A stretch of 64,000 nt of DNA. Origin: Enterococcus sulfureus ATCC 49903. Lineage in GTDB: Bacteria > Bacillota > Bacilli > Lactobacillales > Enterococcaceae. This document shows, piece after piece, positions 27,139 through 36,523 of this stretch (position 1 is the first letter of the stretch; each line of letters opens with the position of its first letter). The position numbers and the translations under genes are program-made. The stretch spans positions 310,001 to 374,000 of the forward strand of contig NZ_ASWO01000001.1 of the NCBI RefSeq assembly GCF_000407605.1, read 5' to 3'. The notes beneath the pieces were generated by a model. That model saw nothing but the letters and a program-made list of their open reading frames with translations. It did not search any database and was not told where the DNA came from.

Positions 27139-28230
27139 ATGGAAGCTAGTACAACGAAACAAATGACGAAAAAAGAAATCGTCAAAGACCATGTCTACAA
27201 AGTCTCAGCGGGAATCTCAAATGCGGTGTTGGTTACGTTAGGTATTGGATTGTTATTTGAAACCATCGGAAAATTTACTGGGATTACTGAGATTACACAA
27301 ATCGGGACACTAGCGAAATTATTACTTGCTCCAGCATTTGGTGCCGGAATCGCGTATCAGCTTGGGACCAATACCCTAGTTGTATTTAGTTCCATGATCG
27401 CCTCGACTGTCGGTGCCAATTCTGTTTTCTTTACACAAGGTTCGATCGATAGTATGACGATCACCGGTCATGCAGTCTCCCAAGCAGCTGGTGGTGGAAT
27501 TTTTACAACAGGACAGCCGATCAGTGCGGTCTTGGCTGGATTGATCACCGCTCTTGTCGGAAAATGGTTGACTGGAAAAACACCTTTAGATATGATTTTA
27601 GTTCCTTTTGGAAGTTTACTTATCGGTGGCGTAAGCGGAGTATTACTCGCTTACGTGACGACTCCACTTCTACTAGGATTGAGCGAAATGATTGCGAGTA
27701 CTGTTCATTATTCACCTGTTTTTGGTTCAATGGCTGTCGCACTCGCTTGGAGCATCTTACTCATGACTCCTGCTTCATCTGCTGCACTTGCGATCGCCCT
27801 TCAACTTGACCCTGTTTCTTCTGCAGCTGCCTTGATTGGCTGTACGTGTCAATTTGTCGGATTTACTGTTATGAGTTTTAAAGACAATAAGATCGGTGCT
27901 AATATTGCACAAGGATTGATCACACCAAAAGTTCAATTTGCCAATCTTACTTTACATCCGCAAATGGTGATTCCACCATTTGTGGCGGCAATCATTTGTG
28001 CACCAATCGCAACCGTTGGCTTTAACTTCCAAACGAGTTTTGAACTTGCTGGCTTAGGATTAAACTCCTTGATCGCTCCATTGAACCTTTGGGCTACTGA
28101 TCCTCGTTCATTTATCATCTATCTATTTGTGGGAATTTTCCTTCCAGCTGTGATTACGTACGGACTTTACTTTGTAATGGTTCGTGTGGGTTCAGCTAAA
28201 CGTGGTTACTTAAAAATTGAAGTACAATAA
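27139..28230 (+). CDS. PTS EIIC-like membrane protein (PTS_EIIC_2 type)
   Basis: 363 residues, about ten hydrophobic segments with many small residues. It fits the PTS_EIIC_2 family, whose members lack attached EIIA/EIIB domains and whose substrates are not known. Recognisable stretches are GISNAVLVTLGIGLLFE near residue 25, an AFGAGIAYQLGTNTLVVFSSMIAS-like segment near 70, and LIAPLNLWATDPRSF near 315. GGAGG lies 9 bases before the ATG. It has its own strong promoter and a terminator, so it is a single-gene unit, with no sugar enzyme in the same transcript. Confidence 0.72.
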   Translation: MEASTTKQMTKKEIVKDHVYKVSAGISNAVLVTLGIGLLFETIGKFTGITEITQIGTLAKLLLAPAFGAGIAYQLGTNTLVVFSSMIASTVGANSVFFTQGSIDSMTITGHAVSQAAGGGIFTTGQPISAVLAGLITALVGKWLTGKTPLDMILVPFGSLLIGGVSGVLLAYVTTPLLLGLSEMIASTVHYSPVFGSMAVALAWSILLMTPASSAALAIALQLDPVSSAAALIGCTCQFVGFTVMSFKDNKIGANIAQGLITPKVQFANLTLHPQMVIPPFVAAIICAPIATVGFNFQTSFELAGLGLNSLIAPLNLWATDPRSFIIYLFVGIFLPAVITYGLYFVMVRVGSAKRGYLKIEVQ

Positions 28231-28232
28231 TC

Positions 28233-28265
28233 AAAAAGCAGTGGTCAAATCGACCACTGCTTTTT
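28233..28265. terminator. Bidirectional terminator
   Basis: 14-bp perfect stem (28233-28246 with 28252-28265), 5-base loop, with A and T tracts; serves the EIIC-like gene and the convergent GH20 gene. Confidence 0.92.
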
Positions 28266-29193
28266 ATTTTGTCGCAAGTTCTGTGAGTAAAGGTGTAATT
28301 TTCGTTAAAATCATATCTTCATCTAATGCCTCTGGATGATCACCCCATATCGAGAAATAAAATCCTTTCGAACGATGTGTCGTATCCCATTGTTGCTGGG
28401 CAAATTTAGCAGGCGTAAAGTCCCTTAACTTTTCTACACTAGGATAGGTATATCCTGCTGCTTCTCCTAACACAAAGTACAAATCATTGTCATTGTAATT
28501 GAAGAGAGGATGATGATGTTCTAAAAATGTATCAACTGGCGCCATTTCTTTATGCCACCGTGTCCAATACGCGATTTCAATCGAAGACTTTAATCGATTT
28601 TCTGTTTTTTTTCGATAGCAGCCATCATTCCAAATTCGTGCTCGTTTTCCTTTTTGCTCAACAACTTCCGCCAAATCATTGATGTAATCGACTTGATTGG
28701 TCGCACTAAGACATGTTTGAACACGCGAAGGCAAATAAGCTACACGATCCCAGTCTATAACTTCATCACAGCCTAGATGAAACACCGGGCTATCTGAAAA
28801 GAGAGTGAGCACTTCGGTAATCAATGATTTGATATGCGCGACAAATCTAGGATCTGTGATATCTGCAGCGCATTTGATCGACTCATCCAAACGAAACTGT
28901 GGGTACACACGTAAAAAATGTTGTAAATGCCCAGGACTATCTAACTCTGGGATAATCGTGATCTGTTTTTGTTTTGCATAACGTTGAAACTCGAGAATCT
29001 CAGCTTTGGTAAAATGATCAGCCGAAACTAATTCCGGGCATACGTCACTTTCGATTCGATACCCTTCATTATCTGAAAAATGAAGCTGTAGATGCGTAAA
29101 ATGAGTCAGCTCCATCACATCGAGTAATCGAAAAATAAAATCAGAGGAATATACTTTACGCGCACAATCTAAAACAACTCCTCTTTCCATCAT
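28264..29193 (-). CDS. Cytoplasmic GH20 beta-N-acetylhexosaminidase
   Basis: 309 residues, a bare GH20 catalytic barrel with no signal peptide and no N-terminal GH20b domain. ERGVVLDCARKVYS at the start, LQLHFSDNEGYR near 36-46, IIPELDSPGHL near 80-90 and the catalytic pair Asp143-Glu144 in HLGCDEVID are family hallmarks. It should remove terminal beta-linked GlcNAc (or GalNAc) from imported glycan fragments. Last gene of the GH125-GH38-GH20 operon; its ATG overlaps the GH38 stop by 4 bases (ATGA). The pneumococcal N-glycan locus has a similar small GH20 next to GH38 and GH125. Confidence 0.88.
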   Translation of the reverse strand: MMERGVVLDCARKVYSSDFIFRLLDVMELTHFTHLQLHFSDNEGYRIESDVCPELVSADHFTKAEILEFQRYAKQKQITIIPELDSPGHLQHFLRVYPQFRLDESIKCAADITDPRFVAHIKSLITEVLTLFSDSPVFHLGCDEVIDWDRVAYLPSRVQTCLSATNQVDYINDLAEVVEQKGKRARIWNDGCYRKKTENRLKSSIEIAYWTRWHKEMAPVDTFLEHHHPLFNYNDNDLYFVLGEAAGYTYPSVEKLRDFTPAKFAQQQWDTTHRSKGFYFSIWGDHPEALDEDMILTKITPLLTELATK

Positions 29194-31856
29194 CGATCAG
29201 CTAGTGTTAGGATTTGATACGGTCCTAATTCATTTGATAATTCGATTGGTTGCTCTAAAAGATTGACGGTTTGAGTCAATGCTTCACCTTGTTTTTCGAC
29301 AGTATACGAAACCGTATGATCACTTAGATTATAACCTCGAACGATCAGAGCATTATCTGCCTTGCGACGTTTGACTGCTGTCAACTCAAATACTTCTTGT
29401 GGATTAGAAAGATACGTTCCATTTATTGGCCATGTACCCGATGACGTTAACTGACGAGCTTGCAATGGAATTTGAGCCGCATGGGCTACTTTATACGTCT
29501 CATAGCGGGTATCAGGAGTACCATGCACTTGAAGGCCATAATGAAATACTTGTTCACCTAAACATTGTGCTTCTGGTGTAGCAAAATAGCCCCAGTCTCC
29601 CAATTCGCCCACACTTCTTAGTAAAGTCAGCGCAATCGTTGATCCCACAATCTCATATTCATTCAAACCATAGTTTGAAACCGTCACACCAAACGCTTCA
29701 TCGTGAAGATTTACAAATGCATGTTGATGTTGAGGATTGGTCGGATTTTCCCATTGTGGACTCACCTTATTTGGACGTACGACTGTTTCATAGATACTAT
29801 CTGCCTCATGGATCTCACTTAAGATCGTAGTATCAAACAATACACGCAAACGATGGTCTTTGATCGTATTGTCAACTTTTGTTTCGACTTCTAAAGATTT
29901 CGTTTGTCCATGCATCGTAATCGTTGTTTCAATCACATAGGGTACACAATCTGCACTTCGTTTTGCTTTGCGCTCTCTGAAATCAACAATTTTAAGCTGT
30001 TCTAGTAAGAGACGTTCATCGGCTGAAACAGGTAACTGCATTTCATGGATCAGTTTGATTTTAGCTTGTACAGGTGTATCCTCAACAATCTCAACGCGAT
30101 GCGGAAATGCTGTTGAAAGGTAAGCTTGATCGTGTTCTGGCTGTCTGAAAATATACTCATTTGCGATATCGCCTACGTCTTCAAATATCAATTGATCGGT
30201 TAATGTTCGACCGACGCTTTTATCTACAAACGTTAAGGCTCCATTTTCTTGGATCTCAATACGCACATGTTCATTTTCTAAGCAACAACCAGCTTGTGTA
30301 ACGAAAGAATGGGTATTCGCTGTTTGTTGACCTTCAATCAATGCGAAGCTTTGCCAAGAAAATGGTGCTAATTCAGTCGTTTCAAGACAAACTGTGACAT
30401 ATTTTTGCATATACGGTACACGGAACCGATCTTTTGGTAGATCGTAGCCAAAGCGGATTTTTTCCGCACTGATCGTTGCGTTGATTTCTTGTCCTTTCGC
30501 ATCGATCACGGTATAGGTCTTTTTGTCTTGTGCTTCTAATTGTTCGTACCCAATCGACGGATACGCTTCTTTAAATAAAATGCGTTCAAGTTCCACATCA
30601 AGTGTGACGATATCATTTTTTAACACATTACTTGTATTCCAAACAGCAAATGGACTACTCGATTCAGGAAAATCGCTCGTATCGATCGCTTGATTCAGTA
30701 CGTCTAACGATTCCTTCACTAAATAGTTCCCCACTGCTTCTGCTTTTTCAAAACGGGTAATCATTTCACGATGGACTTCATCGACAGAACACCCACAAAT
30801 ACTATCGTGAGGATGATTTTGCATCAAAAGTTTCCACGCATAATCGATTTGATAATGAGGGTATTCCCCGGTTAGCTCATATGCCATGGTCGCAAGTGGT
30901 TCAACTAGATTTTCTAATAACCGACTGACTTTAGTGTTCCACTGTTTGAGATATACTCTTGCGGAAGCTGTATTGGCTAATGTAAACCATCCATCGGTTT
31001 CTTGACTCGTTAACTCGCCAGTAACTGTACTTAATGCTTCAGGCAAATCTTGTTTTACAGCTTCGATGTAGTCTTTAAAGCTAGCATGAACAAATTCATA
31101 ATCAGGATATAATTCATTTGCCAAGAAAATTGCTTGTGTGACATCTTTTTGAACTGGCTGATGGTCAACACCATTCATCATCAATAAATGTGGTGTGGAG
31201 GCAAAACGTTCCACTTCGGCTAATTTTTGATCCCAAAACGCTCGAGCTTCTGTTTCAGTTGTAGGAATTTCATTACCATTACTATACCAATTTGCAAATA
31301 GAATCCCTAAAATCTCACTGCCATCTGGGCCTTGCCAGTGCATCTCAGAAAATTGTGAGGTATAACTTTCAGCTGCTAAGACTTCGTTATCAAAACCAAT
31401 TGGCTTTACACCACGTCCAAACGCCGCTGTATCCAGATTTGCTAGTTTCATCAATTGTGGTGTCTGTCCCATATTCCCAAACGTATCTGGAAAATAACCT
31501 AATGGGACAGCTTGACCAAAACGTTCACACTCTGCATGTCCAATCAACATATTACGTACATTTGATTCTGAACTGATCAAAAAGTCGTCTTGCAAAATGT
31601 AAAATGGACCAATCTGTAACTTTCCCTTAGCGATGGCTTCACGTACTTTTGTTTCATTCTCAGGACGAACTTGCAAGTAATCGTCTAAAATAATCGTTTG
31701 ACCATCCAGATGAAAACTATGAAAATCTGGATCAGTCTCAAATAATTCCAAGAGATCATCCATCAATTCAACTAGGCGCATATGATGTTCCTCATACGGC
31801 AAATACCATTCACGATCCCAATGACTATGGGATAAAATATATACTTTTTTCTTCAT
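29190..31856 (-). CDS. Cytoplasmic GH38 alpha-mannosidase
   Basis: 888 residues, full GH38 enzyme. Zn ligands His12 and Asp14 lie in LSHSHWDREW, nucleophile Asp124 in GYFPDTFGN, and NHPHDSICGCSVDEVH near residue 330 carries the further Zn His. The C-terminal half holds the family's beta-sandwich domains. No export signal. Streptococcal relatives cleave alpha-1,3-mannose from N-glycan cores. It sits 12 bases after GH125 and overlaps GH20 downstream, so the three are expressed together. Confidence 0.92.
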   Translation of the reverse strand: MKKKVYILSHSHWDREWYLPYEEHHMRLVELMDDLLELFETDPDFHSFHLDGQTIILDDYLQVRPENETKVREAIAKGKLQIGPFYILQDDFLISSESNVRNMLIGHAECERFGQAVPLGYFPDTFGNMGQTPQLMKLANLDTAAFGRGVKPIGFDNEVLAAESYTSQFSEMHWQGPDGSEILGILFANWYSNGNEIPTTETEARAFWDQKLAEVERFASTPHLLMMNGVDHQPVQKDVTQAIFLANELYPDYEFVHASFKDYIEAVKQDLPEALSTVTGELTSQETDGWFTLANTASARVYLKQWNTKVSRLLENLVEPLATMAYELTGEYPHYQIDYAWKLLMQNHPHDSICGCSVDEVHREMITRFEKAEAVGNYLVKESLDVLNQAIDTSDFPESSSPFAVWNTSNVLKNDIVTLDVELERILFKEAYPSIGYEQLEAQDKKTYTVIDAKGQEINATISAEKIRFGYDLPKDRFRVPYMQKYVTVCLETTELAPFSWQSFALIEGQQTANTHSFVTQAGCCLENEHVRIEIQENGALTFVDKSVGRTLTDQLIFEDVGDIANEYIFRQPEHDQAYLSTAFPHRVEIVEDTPVQAKIKLIHEMQLPVSADERLLLEQLKIVDFRERKAKRSADCVPYVIETTITMHGQTKSLEVETKVDNTIKDHRLRVLFDTTILSEIHEADSIYETVVRPNKVSPQWENPTNPQHQHAFVNLHDEAFGVTVSNYGLNEYEIVGSTIALTLLRSVGELGDWGYFATPEAQCLGEQVFHYGLQVHGTPDTRYETYKVAHAAQIPLQARQLTSSGTWPINGTYLSNPQEVFELTAVKRRKADNALIVRGYNLSDHTVSYTVEKQGEALTQTVNLLEQPIELSNELGPYQILTLADR

Positions 31857-31868
31857 TTGATTTACTCC

Positions 31869-33158
31869 TTATTTTTCTACTCGAATATCAAAGTAATCCA
31901 TTACCAATTCACAAAACATCATATTTGCCCAAGAGAACCATTCTCTTGTGTACTGTGTTGGATCGTCGACATGAAATCCTTCATGCATCAAGTGAGTCCC
32001 TGCATCGGTTGCCACGAGTTGATCTAAAATCCGTTTTTTCTCCGCGCGATCATCAGTCGTCATCCCTTCCATCGCCAGTGCAATCGGCCAAACATATTCT
32101 TCTGGTGTATGAGAAGAGCCGATTCCTTTTGCATACGTCCCTTCATAATAATAAGGATTTTCTTTACTTAATAATGTTTTTCGCGTACGAAGGTAAAGCG
32201 GATCATGCATATCTTTATAACCTAGATACGGTGCTGCGATTAAGTTAGGAACATTACTATCATCCATCAATGATGCATTGCCTAATCCATCGACTTCGTA
32301 AGCATATACCGTTTCACCAGCTTTGTTTTTTGTTAAGGCATGAGTAGCGATCCCTTCTTCTAATTCTGCTTTTAAAGTAGCCGCACGTGTTGCAATCGAT
32401 TCATCTGACAAGACTGTTGTAAAAATCTCTTCGATATAGCCTAAAATCACGACTGCAAATAAATTAGACGGAACTAAGTAGCCGTACTCACACGCATCAT
32501 CACTTGGTCGAAAACCAGACCACGTCATTTTTGTAAATCCTACCGGTGTGCCTTTTCCATCATTGACTAACGTATCTTCTTTGCGTGTCGTATCTCGCTC
32601 AAAACGATAAGGCGATGTTTCATGATGTTGCTCAGTTTTAAAAACGGTTAAAATTTTCTGAACTCCAGTGACGAATGCTTTATTAAATTGATCGGTTCTG
32701 CCCGTATTCTTATAAAGTAAATACGCTAATTGAACAGGATAACATAAAGAATCAATTTCATATTTTCGTTCCCAGATCCAGCCATTCATTTGGGTGTGAT
32801 CGCTTTGGTGACCTGCATGATTATCAGATTCATTAAACGCATTTGCATAAGGGTCAAGATTGATATACGAAAATTGTTTTTTGACTAACCCACTGATCAT
32901 CGCAGCTAAATCATCATCTTCTTTTGCAATCACAAGATACGGTCTCACCTGTGCAGTAGAATCGCGAAGCCACATTGCTGGGATGTCACCTGTTAATAAA
33001 AAGGTCGTTCCATCCTCGTGACGTTTTACTGTGGTCAATAAAGTATTGGCAAATGCAGCTTGAAAATTTTCTGCCCAATGTGCATGCTCCTCGCCACATA
33101 AAGTGGTAATCTTTTCCATAAATTGAACTACTGATTTTGGAACTTCTTGATACGCCAT
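31869..33158 (-). CDS. Cytoplasmic GH125 exo-alpha-1,6-mannosidase
   Basis: 429 residues of family GH125 (formerly DUF1237). FLLTGDIPAMWLRDSTAQVR (about 49-68) and the NGWIWERKYEIDSLCYP segment near residue 125, containing a candidate acid Asp, are family signatures. VWPIALAMEGMTTDD and HEGFHVDDPTQYTREWFSWAN follow near the C-terminus. Known members remove alpha-1,6-mannose as exo-enzymes. First gene of the leftward mannosidase operon; GGAGG 8 bases before the ATG. Its promoter carries both a cre box and a regulator palindrome. Confidence 0.92.
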   Translation of the reverse strand: MAYQEVPKSVVQFMEKITTLCGEEHAHWAENFQAAFANTLLTTVKRHEDGTTFLLTGDIPAMWLRDSTAQVRPYLVIAKEDDDLAAMISGLVKKQFSYINLDPYANAFNESDNHAGHQSDHTQMNGWIWERKYEIDSLCYPVQLAYLLYKNTGRTDQFNKAFVTGVQKILTVFKTEQHHETSPYRFERDTTRKEDTLVNDGKGTPVGFTKMTWSGFRPSDDACEYGYLVPSNLFAVVILGYIEEIFTTVLSDESIATRAATLKAELEEGIATHALTKNKAGETVYAYEVDGLGNASLMDDSNVPNLIAAPYLGYKDMHDPLYLRTRKTLLSKENPYYYEGTYAKGIGSSHTPEEYVWPIALAMEGMTTDDRAEKKRILDQLVATDAGTHLMHEGFHVDDPTQYTREWFSWANMMFCELVMDYFDIRVEK

Positions 33159-33173
33159 AGTTAGTTTCCTCCA

Positions 33174-33189
33174 ATTTGATATATCATTT
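33174..33189. promoter_or_regulatory. Operator 1 of the mannosidase regulator
   Basis: ATTTGATATATCATTT, an exact reverse-complement copy of the site at 33279-33294, with core palindrome TGATATATCA. It lies just after the -10 of the leftward GH125 promoter, fitting repression. Confidence 0.75.
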
Positions 33190-33195
33190 AAGGCG

Positions 33196-33232
33196 ATTAT
33201 ACGAGATATTTTTTATTTTGTCTACGCTTTCA
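33196..33232 (-). promoter_or_regulatory. Promoter of GH125-GH38-GH20 with overlapping cre box
   Basis: -35 TAGACA (33224-33219), 17-base spacer, -10 TATAAT (33201-33196). A cre-like site TGAAAGCGTAGACA (33232-33219 on the minus strand, 13 of 14 to TGWAANCGNTNWCA) overlaps the -35, so CcpA binding should block polymerase. Confidence 0.75.
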
Positions 33233-33278
33233 TTAATAAAATTCTTTACTTTTGACGAAAATTAGATAAAATATAGTT

Positions 33279-33294
33279 AAATGATATATCAAAT
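33279..33294. promoter_or_regulatory. Operator 2 of the mannosidase regulator
   Basis: AAATGATATATCAAAT, the mirror copy of 33174-33189. It sits between the likely -10 region (33267-33277) and the ribosome binding site of the rightward regulator gene, so the regulator probably controls itself and GH92. Confidence 0.75.
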
Positions 33295-33310
33295 AAAAGA
33301 GGTGATACGA

Positions 33311-34336
33311 TTGGCTGCATTGTATGAAACGATTTTAAATGATTTAAAAGAAGCCATTTTAAGCAAAAAGCTCCCACCAGGAAGCAAGCTTCCAACTGAA
33401 ATGCAGCTCTCAACGGACTATCAAGTGAGCCGCATTACATCAAAACGCGCGTTAACCGAGCTTGAAAATTTAGGATTGATCGAACGCACAAGAGGTCGCG
33501 GAAGCTTTGTAAAAGCACAAGCACCTAAAGCAAATCAAACAAAGCGGATCTTGTTTTTACTCCCGTTCTATAATGATCTTTCTCTAGGAAACTTCACAGA
33601 AGGATTACTTCCTATATTGCAAGATGCTCAATATGATCTATTGATGACTGATTTTACTTATTTGACTTCACATGATTGCACGAGTATCCAGACAGAATTT
33701 TCGGGAATGATCTATTATGCGACGAAAGAACAAGATCACTTAGAATTATTGATCGAGCTTTCTTTAGCTGACTTCCCAGTCGTCATCTTGGATAAAGAAC
33801 GTGCCGATCTTGATTTTCCAACAGTCATCGCCAATAATTTAATTGGTGGATTTGAAGCAACAACTTTACTTCTAGCGCAACAGCACCAACGAATCGGCTA
33901 TTTAACCAATAGTCAACCCTTACCACAGTCGACGATGCAACGTTATCTAGGCTATCGAAAAGCGGTAAAAGATTCTTTCTTTCTAAGTTTAGAAGAACTT
34001 CCAACATTGGAGAATTTTTTAGCACTCCAACAAGAAAAGCAGATTACAGCTTGGGTCTGTGAAAATGATTTGATCGCCATCGAAGCGATGCGACAGTTAA
34101 AAGCAGTTAAAATTTCAGTTCCTGATGATATCTCGATTATCGGATTTGATAATATCCAAGCCGCTGCATTAGTAGATCCAGCATTGACCACGATCTCTCA
34201 AAATTTTGATAAAATCGGCTATACTGCAGGACAACTACTTTTAGAATGGATCACAACAGGACAAAAACCTAGCTCACAAAAAATCGACGTTACACTTATT
34301 ACAAGACACTCAACAAAGGAGATTTCTCATGACTAA
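33311..34336 (+). CDS. GntR/LacI-type hybrid transcriptional regulator of the mannosidase genes
   Basis: 341 residues with an N-terminal GntR winged helix (about 1-70; LPTEMQLSTDYQVSRITSKRALTELENLGLI) joined to a LacI-type sugar-binding domain (about 80-340; SIIGFDNIQAAALVDPALTTISQ), the AraR architecture. The open frame extends back to an ATG at 33281, but that codon lies inside the operator palindrome and has no Shine-Dalgarno sequence. The TTG at 33311 follows AGAGGTGAT correctly and is preferred. Its stop overlaps the GH92 start by 8 bases (ATGACTAA). It is divergent from GH125-GH38-GH20. The effector is probably a mannose-containing glycan or mannose, by context only. Confidence 0.85.
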   Translation: MAALYETILNDLKEAILSKKLPPGSKLPTEMQLSTDYQVSRITSKRALTELENLGLIERTRGRGSFVKAQAPKANQTKRILFLLPFYNDLSLGNFTEGLLPILQDAQYDLLMTDFTYLTSHDCTSIQTEFSGMIYYATKEQDHLELLIELSLADFPVVILDKERADLDFPTVIANNLIGGFEATTLLLAQQHQRIGYLTNSQPLPQSTMQRYLGYRKAVKDSFFLSLEELPTLENFLALQQEKQITAWVCENDLIAIEAMRQLKAVKISVPDDISIIGFDNIQAAALVDPALTTISQNFDKIGYTAGQLLLEWITTGQKPSSQKIDVTLITRHSTKEISHD

Positions 34337-36482
34337 TCACATTACACAAATCGATACTCGCCATGGAACAGCCAATCAATATAGTTTTTCTCACGGTAAC
34401 TGCCTCCCTTATACGGGCGTTCCTTTCGGGATGAATTACTTCGCTCCACAAACCACCGACCAAAAAGGAAGTTGGTGGTTTCATCCAGAAGATCATACAT
34501 TTCAAGGCTATCGCTTGACGCATCAACCTAGTCCTTGGATGGGTGATTTTAGTCATGTACTCATGACCCCTGTCGGAGAAGCGTTTAGTGAACTTTCATT
34601 ATTCCATACTCAAAGTTCTTACCGTCCTAGCGAAGCTACATTTTTACCTTATGCACTTAAAATCCACCAATTGCGTTACAATATCACCTCGTCGTTAGTC
34701 CCTAGTCGTTATGGTGGAATTTTAGAAATCGACTACGATGCTCAAAATCAAGCTGGCTTTTTAGTAACACTAGACGGCTATTTAGCTCATGAACAACTCA
34801 ATGCACACGAACTTCGTGTCGAATTTTCAAATTATAGCGATTGTGAAGATAAATCTTTGACATTTTTTATGCATTTTCATTTTGAAAACGCTATTTCGAC
34901 GATTAAAGAACATGAACAAGAATCTCAGCGCTTCTTATGGATCCAATTTGAGTCCACTAAAACCCAAACGATCCACTTTGGAACTTCGTTTATTAGTCGT
35001 GCACAAGCAAAACTCAATCTCACTCGTGAACTAGATCTGACACTGGCTGATTTTTATGAAGCTGCAAAAATGGTATGGCAATCGTATTTTGATCGGATCG
35101 AAGTTGAACATACTGATCCAGAACAAACCAAAACATTTTATCATACGCTTTATCGGATGTTTTTATTCCCTCAAACCTTTTATGAATATGACGAAACAAA
35201 CCAAGCCATTCATTACGATACATTCAACCAAGCTGTGAAGCCTGGTGTCTTATATACGAATAATGGCTTTTGGGATACGTATAAAACTGTCTTTCCTTTC
35301 TTTTCACTTATCGCAAAAGAAGCGTATGAAGAAATGCTTGAAGGCTTTTTAAATAGTTATCGTGATACTGGATTTTTACCTAAATGGTTGTCTCCTGACG
35401 AACGTGGCATGATGCCTGGTACATTGATCGATGCTGTCATTGCCGATGCAGCAATGAAAAATATTCGATTAGATCTGTTACCTGAATTCTTTGAAGGGAT
35501 GAAAAAAAGTGCGTCAGTTCAAAGTGAAAAAGCAAATTATGGTCGCCAAGGAACACTGGACTATTTGGAATATGGATATGTACCAAATGATTATCACGAG
35601 TCTGTGAACCATACTTTGGATTATGCTTATAGTGACTTTTGTATCAGTCAAGTTGCAGGGATTTTAGGAGATACGACTGCCCAAAATCAGTATCAAGCAC
35701 AAGCGAAAAATTATCGTCATCTATTTGATCCAGAAACTGGATTTATGCGTTCTAAAGATCGTAATGGCACATTCCGTGAAGAGTTCTCCTCGATTCGTTG
35801 GGGCAAAGACTATGCAGAAGGCAGTGCATGGCAAAGTAGTTTTGCCGTTTATCAAGACTTTAAAGGACTGATCGACCTTTACGGAAGTGCAGAAGCCTTT
35901 AGCGAGAAACTTATAGCCTTATGCAACCAAGCACCACGTTTTGATGTCGCTGGCTATAATTTTGAGATCCATGAAATGTCTGAAATGGCTGCGATCGAGT
36001 TTGGTCAAGTCGCGATTTCCAATCAGCCAAGTTTCCATCTTCCTTATCTATTTGCCTACGCTGGAAAACCTGAAATGGCGCAACCGATGATCAAACATCT
36101 GATGACAGAATGTTTTGATGCAACCTCTCATGGTTATCCTGGTGATGAAGATAATGGAAGCATGTCAGGTTGGTATGTCTTTAGTTCCTTAGGATTCTAT
36201 CCGGTAACACCTGGAAGTAATGAATTTGTAATTGGAATGCCTTTAGTCAAACATGCCGTGCTTCATTTATCAAACGGTGAGACACTAACGATCAATGCAA
36301 CACCGAATCAAGTCCAACACGTCTTCATCGACCATATCGAGTACAACAAACAACTCCATCATAAGACTTTTTTCACTTATGACCAATTGATGCAAGGGGG
36401 TACGATCGACTATACGCTTGGTATCGTCCCTCACCCTAGAGCCTATGCTGCAAATGAATTGCCATTTTCATTATCAAACTAA
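34329..36482 (+). CDS. Cytoplasmic GH92 alpha-mannosidase (probably alpha-1,2)
   Basis: 717 residues of family GH92. DTRHGTANQYSFSHGNCLPYTG-like start, NNGFWDTYKTVFPFFSLI near residue 315, GTLIDAVIADAAMKN near 365 and GDEDNGSMSGWYVFSSLG near 605 are family signatures; the last holds acidic residues of the active site. Known members are Ca-dependent exo-alpha-mannosidases, many acting on alpha-1,2 links. There is no signal peptide, so it acts inside the cell, unlike many Bacteroides members. Translationally coupled to the regulator upstream. Confidence 0.92.
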   Translation: MTNHITQIDTRHGTANQYSFSHGNCLPYTGVPFGMNYFAPQTTDQKGSWWFHPEDHTFQGYRLTHQPSPWMGDFSHVLMTPVGEAFSELSLFHTQSSYRPSEATFLPYALKIHQLRYNITSSLVPSRYGGILEIDYDAQNQAGFLVTLDGYLAHEQLNAHELRVEFSNYSDCEDKSLTFFMHFHFENAISTIKEHEQESQRFLWIQFESTKTQTIHFGTSFISRAQAKLNLTRELDLTLADFYEAAKMVWQSYFDRIEVEHTDPEQTKTFYHTLYRMFLFPQTFYEYDETNQAIHYDTFNQAVKPGVLYTNNGFWDTYKTVFPFFSLIAKEAYEEMLEGFLNSYRDTGFLPKWLSPDERGMMPGTLIDAVIADAAMKNIRLDLLPEFFEGMKKSASVQSEKANYGRQGTLDYLEYGYVPNDYHESVNHTLDYAYSDFCISQVAGILGDTTAQNQYQAQAKNYRHLFDPETGFMRSKDRNGTFREEFSSIRWGKDYAEGSAWQSSFAVYQDFKGLIDLYGSAEAFSEKLIALCNQAPRFDVAGYNFEIHEMSEMAAIEFGQVAISNQPSFHLPYLFAYAGKPEMAQPMIKHLMTECFDATSHGYPGDEDNGSMSGWYVFSSLGFYPVTPGSNEFVIGMPLVKHAVLHLSNGETLTINATPNQVQHVFIDHIEYNKQLHHKTFFTYDQLMQGGTIDYTLGIVPHPRAYAANELPFSLSN

Positions 36483-36523
36483 AAAAACTCTTCCAAAATG
36501 ACTGTCATTTTGGAAGAGTTTTT
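36481..36523. terminator. Bidirectional terminator
   Basis: 20-bp perfect stem (36481-36500 with 36504-36523) between the convergent GH92 and ROK genes, with A and T tracts at the ends. Confidence 0.92.

Noticed and set aside
33281-33310. Upstream ATG start for the GntR/LacI-type regulator
   Set aside because: The ATG lies inside the operator palindrome and lacks a ribosome binding site; the TTG at 33311 has one.
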